Made by a program: the position numbers and the translations under genes
Source of the DNA: Halichoerus grypus
Lineage: Eukaryota; Chordata; Mammalia; Carnivora; Phocidae
Assembly (NCBI RefSeq): GCF_964656455.1
Contig: NC_135720.1
Span: forward strand, 55,454,598-55,518,597
Reading direction: 5' to 3'
DNA length: 64,000 bases
Shown: one piece after another, positions 48,101 to 57,427 of the stretch
How positions within the stretch are numbered: the first letter of the stretch is position 1
Layout of the letters: every line of letters begins with the position of its first letter
Notes under the pieces: generated by a model
Told to the model about the DNA's origin: nothing
Database searches by the model: none
What the model saw: the letters and a program-made list of their open reading frames with translations, nothing else

Positions 48101-48896
48101 GTGGCAAGTCCAGGCACCTGCTGCAGTTCTAAATACCAGCCCCTTTTCATCTCCTTTGTTCTCTTTCAGGAGGGAATTTTCAAATGACTAACCCTGCGCT
48201 TTAATCTCGCCTGTACTGCATGCTCCCATAATTCCACAGATTCAGCTTTGCTTTGGAATGACTGTTTGGATCAAAGCAGAATATAAGGGTGAGCTCAAAC
48301 CCCACTTCTTGGCCCTTCCTTGATTAGTGTAGATTGTGCTCTTGTTCTGCCTGGGAGGTGAAGTCAGCAGTCCTACTGGCCAGTGGAGCACTGCTCAGGC
48401 TGGCTCCCCTTTGTCCCCTAGCTCTCATTTATATTCCGGAGCCCTTCTAAGTAAGGATGCTACAAAGAGGTTCTATCCATCCAGGAGTAAACAAATCTTA
48501 AATGAAATCTTTCAGCGCAGATGCAAAGCGCTTTATTACCAGCGTGCACTTTAGGCAAATAACAACAGTGCTTTGTTGAAGATTCACTCTCTGGTTTAGA
48601 TAATGTTCTGCTGGAAAAATGTAGCACTTCCTGTAGTTCAATATAGTGTGGTTTTATGATTACATTTAGATGGAGTGCTGAGGAATTGGAGGGGAAGGTG
48701 GCTTCTGCATGGCAGAGCAGGAGTGCTCTGTGAAGTGTTTCATCCTGTCCTAGGAGGCAGTGGTCCAGAGGTGCATCTGTAATGTCAGGTTGCTTTATTG
48801 CGGGACTCTCATTGACCTCATCTTGGGGACCTCTGGTGAGGGGGGAAGGGGTGTCATTCCAAAGGCTTCTTTGCTCACTTGTTTGATTACCTTCTT
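45189..48896. other. Repeat-poor block, possible conserved non-coding DNA
   Basis: No interspersed repeat recognised over about 3.7 kb. The part 47170-48730 contains many CpGs outside any repeat (for example around 47400-47520, 47820-47900, 48480-48540) and short AT/GC-balanced sequence of the kind seen in developmental enhancers. No splice-flanked coding exon can be supported; the 150-codon minus frame at 48460-48912 lacks any recognisable domain. Function is a guess from repeat exclusion and composition only. Confidence 0.4.
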
Positions 48897-48957
48897 GTTC
48901 AGAATGAGTCAAAAATTAACTAAGGGCTGGGAAGAAATTAGGGTGGGCAAAAATGGG
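48897..48957 (+). repeat. Second inverted repeat, left copy
   Basis: 61 bp whose complement recurs at 49437-49525, there with an extra 28 bp. It overlaps the outer end of the 495-bp arm. Confidence 0.95.
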
Positions 48958-49429
48958 TTAAAAGAAGTAGCATTCCATCCTTAGTTACTCCACTCATGCC
49001 TTTTTTGTTTCAGTCACATATTTAGAGTGCTTACTGATGGTCAACAAGACCATCAGTGAGAGCAGTTAATCATCTCCAAAGAAAACAGGGTCCCAAACTA
49101 TTTCTCTTCCTCCATGATTTCAAAGCTACAACTTAAAATAAATATTGAAATATAATTGACATGCAATGTTGTATTAGTTTCAGGTGTACAACATAGTGAT
49201 TTGACAATTCTATACATCACTCAATGCTCACCACAGGTATAGTCACTGATTGTCACCATACAATGTCATTACAATATTACTGACTATATTTTTTCTGTGG
49301 TACTTTTTATCTCTTTGAGTTATTTTATAACTGGAAGTTTGTATCTTTTAATGCCCTTGATTTATTTCGTCCATCCACTACTCCCCTCCCTTCAAGTTTG
49401 TTCCCTACCAGTCTGTTCTCTGTACTTAT
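48935..49429 (+). repeat. Inverted repeat, left arm (495 bp)
   Basis: Pairs base for base, without any gap, with the complement of 50690-51184. I compared all blocks and found two mismatches (48956 with 51163, and one inside 49411-49420 with 50703-50711). The arm holds about 195 bp of local unique DNA followed by about 300 bp of antisense LINE-1 3' end (from about 49133). It also contains a perfect 10-bp hairpin at 49033-49057. Confidence 0.97.
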
Positions 49430-49430
49430 A
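49133..49430 (-). mobile_element. Old LINE-1 3' end, antisense (in the left arm)
   Basis: The complement reads 'acaaacttccagttataaaataactc', 'tatggtgacaatcagtgactatac', 'atcactatgttgtacacctgaaactaatac', a LINE-1 3'UTR of the older L1MA/MB kind. The same 300 bases reappear in sense at 50690-50986. Confidence 0.85.
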
Positions 49431-49436
49431 TAAAAA

Positions 49437-49525
49437 CCCATTTTTGCCCACCCTCTAGCTTCCCCATATTTTTGCCCACCCTAATTTCTTCCCAGCCCTT
49501 AGTTAATTTTTGACTCATTCTGAAC
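49437..49525 (-). repeat. Second inverted repeat, right copy with 28-bp duplication
   Basis: Complement of 48897-48957 except that the unit tttttgcccaccct recurs after 'ctagcttccccata', giving a 28-bp insertion. The same rearranged unit is found again, in direct orientation, at 51163-51236. Confidence 0.95.
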
Positions 49526-49837
49526 AAAAACTGACCACTTTTATTTATAGCCATACAAAACAGTCTTATGGAGGTCAGCATTCAAAAATTACATGATCAA
49601 GTAAATGAAATCAAAGAAACCTGGAAAATTCTAAGGTCCAATAATTATATTTCAGGTAAATGGAACCAGGCACAAAAGAAATCAGCACATGTTCATCCAG
49701 CACACAGATCTTCCAGCAAACTTGCCTGGATCCTCCGAACTGAGGGCACTATGAATACTCTCATTGACGAGGAGAAAATGACCAACTGTTGCCTGCCTGC
49801 ATCTAATAGCCAGGGGCGTGGGGTTAGTTCTAGACTC
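49526..49837. other. Unidentified segment with an open frame
   Basis: About 310 bp that match neither the LINE-1 nor the local flank. A plus-strand frame (Met at 49568) stays open for 90 codons here and then runs into LINE-1 sequence to a stop at 49939 (123 codons in all). The early residues (KLHDQVNEIKETWKIL) look like an amphipathic helix. An exon-like 'ttatttatag' and a 'ttatatttcaggtaaat' lie inside. It may be a captured transcript piece, a pseudogene fragment or chance; I do not recognise the protein. Confidence 0.3.
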
Positions 49838-49897
49838 TCTCTCTCTCCTGTTCCATTGATCTGTGTCTATTTTTGTGCCAATACCATACTGTCTTGG
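49838..49897 (-). mobile_element. Short LINE-1 ORF2 piece, antisense
   Basis: The complement of 'gttccattgatctgtgtctatttttgtgccaataccatactgtcttgg' is the ORF2 stretch around WNRIE. It abuts a sense LINE-1 piece at about 49898. Confidence 0.75.
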
Positions 49898-50986
49898 TTA
49901 CATGAAAAGACGCTCAATATATTACTATCAGGGAAATGAAAATAAAAACCATAATGATATATCACCTCACACCTGTCAGAATGGCTAGCATCAAAAAGAC
50001 AAGCAATAACAAGTATTGGTGAGGATGCAGAGAAAAGGGAACACTTGAGCACTGTTGGTGGGAATGCAAATTGGTGTAACCATTGTGGGAAACAGTATGA
50101 AGGTTCCTCAAATATTAAAAATAGAAATACCATAAGATCCAGTAATTCTACTACTGTGTATTCACCCAAAGAAAATGAAAATACTAATTCAAAAAGATAC
50201 ATGCACCGCTATGTTTAATGCAGCATTATTCACAATAGCCAAGATATGGAAGCCACCCAAGCATCCATCAAGAGACAAATGGATAAAGAAGATAGATATA
50301 GGAATATTACTCAGCCGTAAAAAAGAATAAGATCTTGCCATTCGCAACACTATGGATGGACCTCAGAGCACCTGGGTGGCTCAGTCGGTTAAGCATCTGC
50401 CTTTGGCTCAGGTCATGATCCCAGGGTCCTGGGATCAAGTCCTACATTGGGCTCCCTGCTCGGTGGGAAGCCTGCTTCTCCCTCTGCCTGCCAGTCCCCC
50501 TGCTTGTGCGCTCTCTCTCTGTCAAATAAATAAATAAAATCTTAAAAAAGAATATGGATGGACCTAGAGAGTATTATGCTAAGTGAAATAAAATCAGACA
50601 GAGAAAGATAAATACCATATAATTTCACTTACATGTGGAATCTAAAAAAAAAAAAAAAACAGGGCCAACAAATAAAAACAGAAACACTCATAAGTACAGA
50701 GAACAAACTGGTAGGGAACAAACTTGAAGGGAGGGGAGTAGTGGATGGACGAAATAAATCAAGGGCATTAAAAGATACAAACTTCCAGTTATAAAATAAC
50801 TCAAAGAGATAAAAAGTACCACAGAAAAAATATAGTCAGTAATATTGTAATGACATTGTATGGTGACAATCAGTGACTATACCTGTGGTGAGCATTGAGT
50901 GATGTATAGAATTGTCAAATCACTATGTTGTACACCTGAAACTAATACAACATTGCATGTCAATTATATTTCAATATTTATTTTAA
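49898..50986 (+). mobile_element. Old LINE-1, ORF2 end and 3'UTR, sense
   Basis: Starts in ORF2 at the MKRCSTSL-like region (catgaaaagacgctcaata), passes 'cacacctgtcagaatggc', 'tggtgggaatgcaaattggtg', 'cacaatagccaagatatggaagc' and the 3'UTR, and ends at 'caatatttattttaa'. Interrupted by a Can-SINE (50364-50552). The last ~300 bp form the right inverted arm. Confidence 0.9.
50364..50552 (+). mobile_element. Can-SINE inside old LINE-1
   Basis: Complete head-to-tail Can-SINE with target duplication tatggatggacct at 50351-50363 and 50553-50565. It lies in the spacer between the inverted arms. Confidence 0.95.
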
Positions 50987-51184
50987 GTTGTAGCTTTGAA
51001 ATCATGGAGGAAGAGAAATAGTTTGGGACCCTGTTTTCTTTGGAGATGATTAACTGCTCTCACTGATGGTCTTGTTGACCATCAGTAAGCACTCTAAATA
51101 TGTGACTGAAACAAAAAAGGCATGAGTGGAGTAACTAAGGATGGAATGCTACTTCTTTTAACTCATTTTTGCCCACCCTAATTT
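50690..51184 (-). repeat. Inverted repeat, right arm (495 bp)
   Basis: Reverse complement of 48935-49429 with two mismatches and no gaps. The arm order is LINE-1 3' end, then the local unique DNA in reverse orientation. The spacer between the arms is 1260 bp. Confidence 0.97.
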
Positions 51185-51236
51185 TTGCCCACCCTCTAGC
51201 TTCCCCATATTTTTGCCCACCCTAATTTCTTCCCCA
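51163..51236 (-). repeat. Third copy of the 'tttttgcccaccct' unit block
   Basis: Holds three tttttgcccaccct-type units, with the 'ctagcttccccata' spacer seen at 49455-49468. Direct repeat of 49439-49493. Ends abruptly at 'cttcccc' where LINE-1 ORF2 sequence resumes. Confidence 0.93.
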
Positions 51237-51237
51237 T

Positions 51238-51712
51238 ACAATGGGGAAAAGACAGTCTCTTCAATAAATGGTGTTGGTAAAACTGGACAGCTACATGCAA
51301 AAGAATGAAACTGGACCACTTTATTACAGAAAAATAAACTCAAGTTGTATTAAAGACCTAAATATGAGATATGGAACCAAAAACTCCTAAAAAGAAGCAG
51401 TAATCTCTTCAACATCACCCATATTTATGGATATGTCTCCTTAGGCAAGAGACACAAAAGCAAAAACAAACTATTGGGATCACACCAAGATAAAAAGCTT
51501 TTGCATAGCAAAAGAAACCATCAACAAAATGAAAAGGCAACCTATTGAATGGGAGAAGATTTTTGCAAATGGTATATCCAATGAGGGGATAATATCCAAA
51601 ATATATAAAGAATTTATACAACTCAATATTAAAAAAAAAAAACCCACAAGTAATCTGATAAAAAGTTGGACAGAGGACCTAAATAGACATTTTTCCCACG
51701 AAGACATATAGA
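51238..51712 (+). mobile_element. Old LINE-1 ORF2 piece, sense
   Basis: Reads the ORF2 stretch from 'gggaaaagacagtctcttcaataaatgg' to 'gacatttttcccacgaagacatatagatgg'. In the family order it belongs immediately before the piece that starts at 49898. A partial frame (51529-51711) reads [19 protein letters not shown] and ends NRHFSHEDI. Confidence 0.9.
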
Positions 51713-51799
51713 TGGTCTTTTTCTTTCTGAAAAATTTCAAGTTACTTATTTAGCACATTGAACTACAGATTTGGATGTTCACTTGTGACTGAACTAATT

Positions 51800-52872
51800 A
51801 AAAAAAATTTTTTTAAAGCCATATTACTGAAGTATGACTGACCCATAAAAAGCTGTATGTATTTAATTATACAATTTGATGAGTTTGGGGATAAGCATAT
51901 ATCCATGAAACCATCACCACCCTCAAGTCCATAGATAAATCCATCAGCTCCCAAAGTTTCCTCCTGCCCTCTTTAATACAGTGATGATGATAATGTGTGT
52001 GATAAGAACACTTAACATAAGACCAACCCTCTGGGAAAAATTTAAGAATACAGTATAGTTCTTTAGCTATAGGCAGTATACTGTATAGTAGAGATCTAGA
52101 ACTTATTTATCTTGCTTAACTGAAACTTTGTACCCTTTGGCTATCACCACTCCATTTCCTCCTTCTCCCTGCAGCCTCTGGCAACTCTTATTCTACTCTG
52201 CTTCTATGACTTTGACTACTTTAGATTCCACATACAAGTGAAACCATATGGTGTTTAGACAAACACCATATGTATCTGTTATAATGTCCTATAACAAACA
52301 CCATCTGTGTCTGTTATAATGTCCTTCAGGTCCATCCATGTTGTCACAGATGGCAGGATTTTTTTCTTCTTTTTTAAGGCTGAATAGTATTCCATTATAG
52401 ATATGTATATACTACGTGTTCTTTATCCATTCATCTGTCAATGGACATTTAGTTTGTTTCCATATCTTGGCTATTGTGAATAATGCTGCAGTGGACGTGG
52501 AAATGAAAATACCTTTTGGAGGTCCTGATTGCAGTTCCTTTGAATAAATACCTAGAAGTGAGATTGCTGGATTGATCATATGGTAGTTCTATTTTTAATT
52601 TTTGAGGAATCTCTATTCTGTTTTCTGCAATGGCTGCACCAACTTACATTTGCATCAGTATGTGCCAGGGTTCCCTTTTCTTCACAGCCTCACCAACACT
52701 TGTTATTTTTTGTTTGTTTTTGTTTGTTTTTTTTGATAGTGGCTATCTTAATAGGTATGAGGTGATATCTCATTGTGGTTTTGCTTTTCATTTCCCTGAG
52801 CATGAGTGATGTTGATAACCTTTTCATGCACCTGTTGGCTATTTATATATCTTCTTTGGAGAAAGTCACTGA
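51800..52872 (-). mobile_element. Old LINE-1 3'UTR and ORF2 end, antisense
   Basis: The plus strand runs 'attactgaagtatgactgacccataaaaagctgtatg' through 'ctggcaactcttattctactctgcttctatg', 'ggctgaatagtattccattatag', 'tgaataatgctgcagtggacg' to 'cacctgttggctatttatatatcttctttgg', the complement of LINE-1. A small palindrome and duplication replace part of it at 52245-52325. Confidence 0.9.
52245..52325. repeat. Palindrome and 35-bp tandem duplication in LINE-1
   Basis: A perfect 12-bp stem (catatggtgttt / aaacaccatatg, 52245-52256 and 52261-52272) with a 4-base loop is followed by two copies (52259-52290, 52294-52325) of an 'acaaacaccat...ctgttataatgtcct' unit. Confidence 0.9.
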
Positions 52873-52892
52873 AGTAAATCTTAATAATTTCT

Positions 52893-52905
52893 CTTTCTTT
52901 CTTTC

Positions 52906-52955
<50 letters not shown>

Positions 52956-53171
52956 TTCCTTCCTTCCTTCCTTCCTTCCTTCCTTCCTTCCTTCCTTCCT
53001 TTTTTTGAGAGGGGTAGGGAGGGGCAGAGGGAGAGGGAGAGACAGGGTCTTAAGTAGGCTCCATGCCGAGCATGGAGCCCGAAGCAGGGCTCAATCTCAC
53101 AACCCTGAGATAATGAGCTGAGCTGAAATCAAGAGTTAGACACTTAATTGACTGAACCACCCAGGCACTCC
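52893..53171 (-). mobile_element. Can-SINE with an expanded CTTT/CTTC tail
   Basis: The SINE body is at about 53003-53171 and its tail is a (CTTT)n then (CTTC)n microsatellite of about 110 bp. Target duplication aaatcttaataatttct / aaatcttaatcatttct at 52876-52892 and 53172-53188. The 52775-53008 frame over the tract (Phe/Leu/Ser/Pro repeats) is not a gene. Confidence 0.93.
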
Positions 53172-53189
53172 AAATCTTAATCATTTCTA

Positions 53190-54535
53190 ATTTCCCTTAT
53201 AACCTTGCAGGTGGGAAGATGGTTAAGGGAGAAGAATCTTCTTCTATACTGACACCTAAAGAGTTAACAACTTTGACTATCTAAGAACAACTGCAAAAAG
53301 CGATGACCTATAGTATTAATTCAGCAATTTAATAAACAATTTAACAATTATCAGCCAGCCACTGGTCTGCACTAGCCACTGGTCTGGAAACTAGAAGTAT
53401 AGGAGTAAATAAAATAGAGGAGGTTCCTGTTGCTATGAAGCTTAACATTTTAGTAATGATATATCATTTTGATGAAGCAGGAATTTGAGTTAAGCTCTCT
53501 GCAAGGTTCTGCTGTGAGGTGATTCATTTAGCAGATGCAGAAGTGGAGCTCATTGCTTAGACTCCTATTATCCCAAAACTTTGCCATTTTCTTTTAATTA
53601 TTATGAAATGAGCAGCTCAGTTGAAGACTTATGCAGTATTGTTGCATAATCTGAAGTTTCTTTAAAGTGTCCAGATGTCTCCTTTGTGAATTTACCAAAT
53701 TTGGGTTCACACTTAACTTTTCTTTTCAAGGATAAAAGTTATTTGAGGAAAACACTTATCTGGCATTGTATAATAAATATTTTTCAAGTCCTGAATATCT
53801 TCATTACTCCCCACCTCCCCACCACAACCTTTAAGATTCAGGGCTTCAAACAGACTGAGTTTTCTAGTATTAAAAAGGATCTGATTCAGAGTTATTTGAT
53901 AGTCAAAACTCCACCCTATCTCCAGGCTGATTATCTGTATTTTGTGGCAAATCTTACCTTCCATTTTATTATAGCTAAAACCTATTTGAGATAAGTGTTG
54001 GTTTAATAGACTCTTTAAACTTGATATTCTTTGTATACATTGAAATAATTTGCTACCCAAATATTTCTTTTGAATTCTTATCTGTCTCTCTCTTCCATCC
54101 TGTACCTCCACCTTTCATCTCAATCTCCCCAGAAGTTTTGTAGCAGAAATGAACCAGAGTAAAAACATGTCAGTATAAGAATGAAGAGAATATACCAGCC
54201 TATTGTGGTTTATAAGAAATAATTGGGTGGTAAGACAGGGGAAGAAATGTATTTCAGAGAGAATCAACATGCAGAAACCAGATCATTTCCTTGTATTTTC
54301 CAAATCAAGTTTTTCAAGATGTGGCACCAAGATGTCTTGGTTATTGTTTATTTTGACTGATTTAATAGAATATCAAAGTTACATTCAAATGCAAAATATC
54401 CAAAATGTAACATTAATTATTTTAGTATTATCTATCCTTTACATCATTCATTTTTTGGCCTTCCTTATGTGAAAAATGAATTCACTGAACAGTACTTAAT
54501 CATAAACAGGCAGATGCCCATTAAATCCACTGAAT
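53190..54535. other. Unique sequence with a weak L2-type fossil
   Basis: 53330-53470 resembles antisense L2 (cactggtctgcac...aacta...agtataggagtaaataaaatag...gaggttcctgttgctatgaagcttaac) with a partial local duplication of 'agccactggtctg'. The rest is unrecognised. Opposite-strand frames at 53686-54111 are considered chance. Confidence 0.4.
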
Positions 54536-54539
54536 AATG

Positions 54540-54680
54540 CCCCTGTAGAAACTGAGCCAAAAGAGACTAAGTAGATTTTTCAAGTCAGAACTAGTGAGTG
54601 GGTAGAGTGAAGATTTGAACCTAGGTATCCTGGCTTCAGTGCCTAAGCTTTTGAGGTCTACTATACACTGTCTCTTAAGT
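54540..54680 (-). repeat. MIR SINE fossil, antisense
   Basis: Complement of MIR 5' half: 'gaaactgagccaaaagagactaagtag', 'cagaactagtgagtgggtag', 'gatttgaacctaggtatcctggcttcagtgcc'. Confidence 0.65.
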
Positions 54681-54702
54681 ATAGTAAACTTTTAAATATA
54701 TA

Positions 54703-54882
54703 TTCATGAGTGTTTTAGAAACACCTGGAGAGTTTGTAACAATGATGATTTCTGGGTCCCATTCCATGGATTCTGATTTACTTGGCCTGCAATAGGTAGG
54801 TATTAGGAAGCTATTTTTAACAACAGTTCTAAGTAATTTTGATAGGCATGGTCCATGGATCATTCTTTGAAAACAATGGTTT
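54703..54882 (+). mobile_element. MER5-like hAT fossil
   Basis: Shows 'gaaacacctggagagtttgtaac', 'tgggtcccattccatggattctgattta', 'ggtaggtattaggaagctatttttaacaac' and 'ttttgataggcatggtccatggatc'. Confidence 0.7.
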
Positions 54883-54899
54883 GTGGTAGTATGAAGAAG

Positions 54900-55125
54900 T
54901 ATACAGTAAAGCTGTTAAGGGTAAAGGCTCAGAAACTGAACAGCCTGGTATGATATCCTAACTCTTCTAGCTGTGGGCATATTGCTTAAACTCAGTTTTC
55001 TAATTTATACAAGGGAGGGTGTGGTTAAGGGATTTTGTGAGGATTTGGTCACTTAATCCATTTAAAATGCTAAGTACAGTGCTAGCAAATAGTAAACTCT
55101 GAATTTATGTTAGCTATTATTAGTG
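54900..55125 (+). repeat. MIR SINE, near full length
   Basis: Shows 'cagtaaagctgttaagggtaaaggctcagaaactgaacagcctgg', 'ctagctgtgggcatattgcttaaactcagttttctaatttatac', 'gtgaggatttggtcacttaatcc' and 'taagtacagtgctagcaaatagtaaactctgaatttatgttagctattatta'. Confidence 0.85.
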
Positions 55126-55277
55126 CAGCATGGGTAGCTCAAAATTAATTCAGGTGTTGTGTGTGTAGATACCACAAAAATATAACAGAAATGTTTTCTT
55201 CCTTGATCCAAGAAGAAAAATGGATGTTCTGACCTTTATTTATTTCTAATATTCCTTTATTTTTCCCCCTAACTTTA

Positions 55278-55486
55278 TTTTTTTTATTTTTATTTTTATT
55301 TTTTTTTAAAGATTTTTTATTTATCTGAGAGAATGGGAGACAGAGAGCATGAGAGGGGGAGTATCAGAGGGAGAAGCAGACTCCCCGCTGAGCAGGGAGT
55401 CCGATGCAGGACTCGATCCCGGGACTCCAGGATCATGACCTGAGCCGAAGGCAGTTGCCTAACCAACTGAGCCACCCAGGCGCCCT
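55278..55486 (-). mobile_element. Can-SINE, full length, antisense
   Basis: Complement gives a complete element; tail grown to (TTTTTA)n-like runs. 19-bp target duplication atttttccccctaacttta at 55259-55277 and 55487-55505. Confidence 0.95.
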
Positions 55487-55509
55487 ATTTTTCCCCCTAA
55501 CTTTAAAAT

Positions 55510-56785
55510 AATTTCTTCCAAATTTTCAACTTTAGCTTTTAGATTCCTGGCTTCTCTCTCCATTTGAAGGAATAGTAATCTGTTTTTCGGCCTTCTGTAT
55601 CTTCTGCTGAGTTAACCTGATTGTGTAGCATTAAACTGGGTCAGTTGGGAGAAAAAAGGTGGAGGTGGGAGTAGATAAAAGGCTCTTACGGAAATCTGAG
55701 ATTAAATTCTCACCAACTAGTGAAAGTGTCATTGGGGTCTTTGTTCTCTGTGTCTTCTTTTATGCTAGTGTGGTTACATGACATAAAGGTGAATTATTTA
55801 AGTAATGCTATTTTACTCTTCTTGGCATAATCACCACTCTTTCACTTCTTTCCAATGATGACAGCCAAGCCCCAGGGAGAATATTCAGAAGCCTTTGTAG
55901 TAGAAGGGAATTGGAATGAACCAATACCTCTGACTAAGCTTCATGGGGAGAGTATGGTTTTATCCTTAAATACTCTAATAAAACAACTAGGAAAATCAAA
56001 TACATATAGCTGGAAATTCAGTCTTTCATTAAGATGGAAGAATGAAGAAATTCAAAACGGACCATGAAAACAAGGAGCATTACCCCATAGCTCCATCACT
56101 AAGTCCTTGACATATAAGTGTGATCCCCTTGAATTGAGGCAGCAATATGTGATGATGGGTCCAGACCAGAAGGAAGGGAATATTGTTTTATTTCCGGTAC
56201 TATGTGGAGCTGCTAAGAAGATAATGTGACTTCCCAACCTACTTTTAGCAACTTCAGCTCAGACTGCAGGGTTCCAAGTCTATCTTGTTATTTTGGCTGT
56301 GTTCTGAAGGGTCAAGCTTTCCCTGCCCTTTAATAGGTCAGATTGTCCCTCAATGCCTGGTGGGTGATGTAGTTATGTTGCATACCTTAAAATTCTTATG
56401 AAGGAATAAAGTTTTGAAAACTCCCTGAGTTATCCTCATGTCCTGTTATCATACCTAGATACTTTAACCTTTCAGCTTTTAAAGAAACAAAAGAAGTGCT
56501 GCAAACTGATTTACCCTATCTCAACAGTTTGACTTAATCCCTGTTTCTGTTCAGTCATAGATAAACAGTCCTGAAATGAGTTGAACAAATATATATCATA
56601 TACTATTTAAACATGAGAAATATGACAAATAAAAAACAGGAGAACCAAAGAACTAAAGCTAATTATATAAAGTAATTAGTATGAATTTGCATAGTGTTTA
56701 CATATGTGTTTTCTGTATAATATGTACCATATACTTTCTACTTTACACCAACAAAATTTCCTGAGATGATGAAAATATTCTATAT
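55510..56785. other. Unique sequence
   Basis: No repeat recognised. The small frame at 55855-56067 (70 codons) has no recognisable domain; an AATAAA at 56405 has no supporting gene structure. Confidence 0.4.
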
Positions 56786-56787
56786 CT

Positions 56788-56950
56788 GAGCTGTCCAACA
56801 GAATAGCCAACTAGTCATGTGTGGCTATTGAATTTTTGAAATGTGGCTAGTGTGACCGAGAAACTTGATCTTTAATTGTATTAAATTTTGATAAATTTAA
56901 ATTTAAATAGTCACATGAGGCTAGTAGTTACAGTATTGGACAATGCAAGT
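56788..56950 (+). mobile_element. hAT-type MER fossil (MER58/MER3-like)
   Basis: From 'gagctgtccaacagaatagcc' to 'tcacatgaggctagtagttacagtattggacaatgc', with 'gtgtggctattgaatttttgaaatgtggctagtg' between. Terminal inverted layout of small hAT elements. Confidence 0.6.
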
Positions 56951-57425
56951 TTAGAATGCTATGACCTGAGCAGGGAGGAAGAGATGATGGTGGAATAAGA
57001 CCTACTTTTGGATAGGTGGGTTTACCCGGGACTCTTCCCTATGCTTGGGTTTATTTAGAAAAGAACAAGGGATTGAAAATATAGAAAAGAAGTACTATTG
57101 TTTTTTCTTTGTCAGTAATTTTATTATACCTATATTTGGGTGAAGTAGATTAAAAATGAAGCACACAGGGATATACTAATACATACTCATATTCATGTGT
57201 AACAATTACAAATTTTGTTAAGCAATGGAACATTTTAAAAATATTTCATTATTTTTATTTTAAACTAGTAGTTGAGAAAAGGTAACAGGTAGAAGTACTC
57301 CATTTAATATTTTTTGAATGTTTTCTTATTCAGAAGAAATAAATAAGTGGAGTAATATCATCAAAAGGGAGATTGTCATTGAGTTAGAATTCAGGTAGGG
57401 CTAATCTGATATTTCCAGAAAGGTA
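56951..57425. other. Unique AT-rich sequence
   Basis: No repeat or gene recognised. Confidence 0.4.
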
Positions 57426-57427
57426 TC

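Noticed and set aside
48460..48912. 150-codon minus-strand frame as a gene
   Set aside because: No recognisable domain, no splice signals that fit, overlaps plus-strand frames, and only modest length. Conservation of the DNA would need to be shown first.
52775..53008. Plus-strand frame rich in Phe/Ser/Leu/Pro
   Set aside because: It reads LINE-1 antisense and then a CTTT/CTTC microsatellite.
53713..54111. 132-codon minus-strand frame
   Set aside because: Overlaps an opposite-strand frame of similar length and shows no family features.
56400..56412. Polyadenylation signal of a gene
   Set aside because: AATAAA is expected by chance in AT-rich DNA and no exon or frame precedes it.
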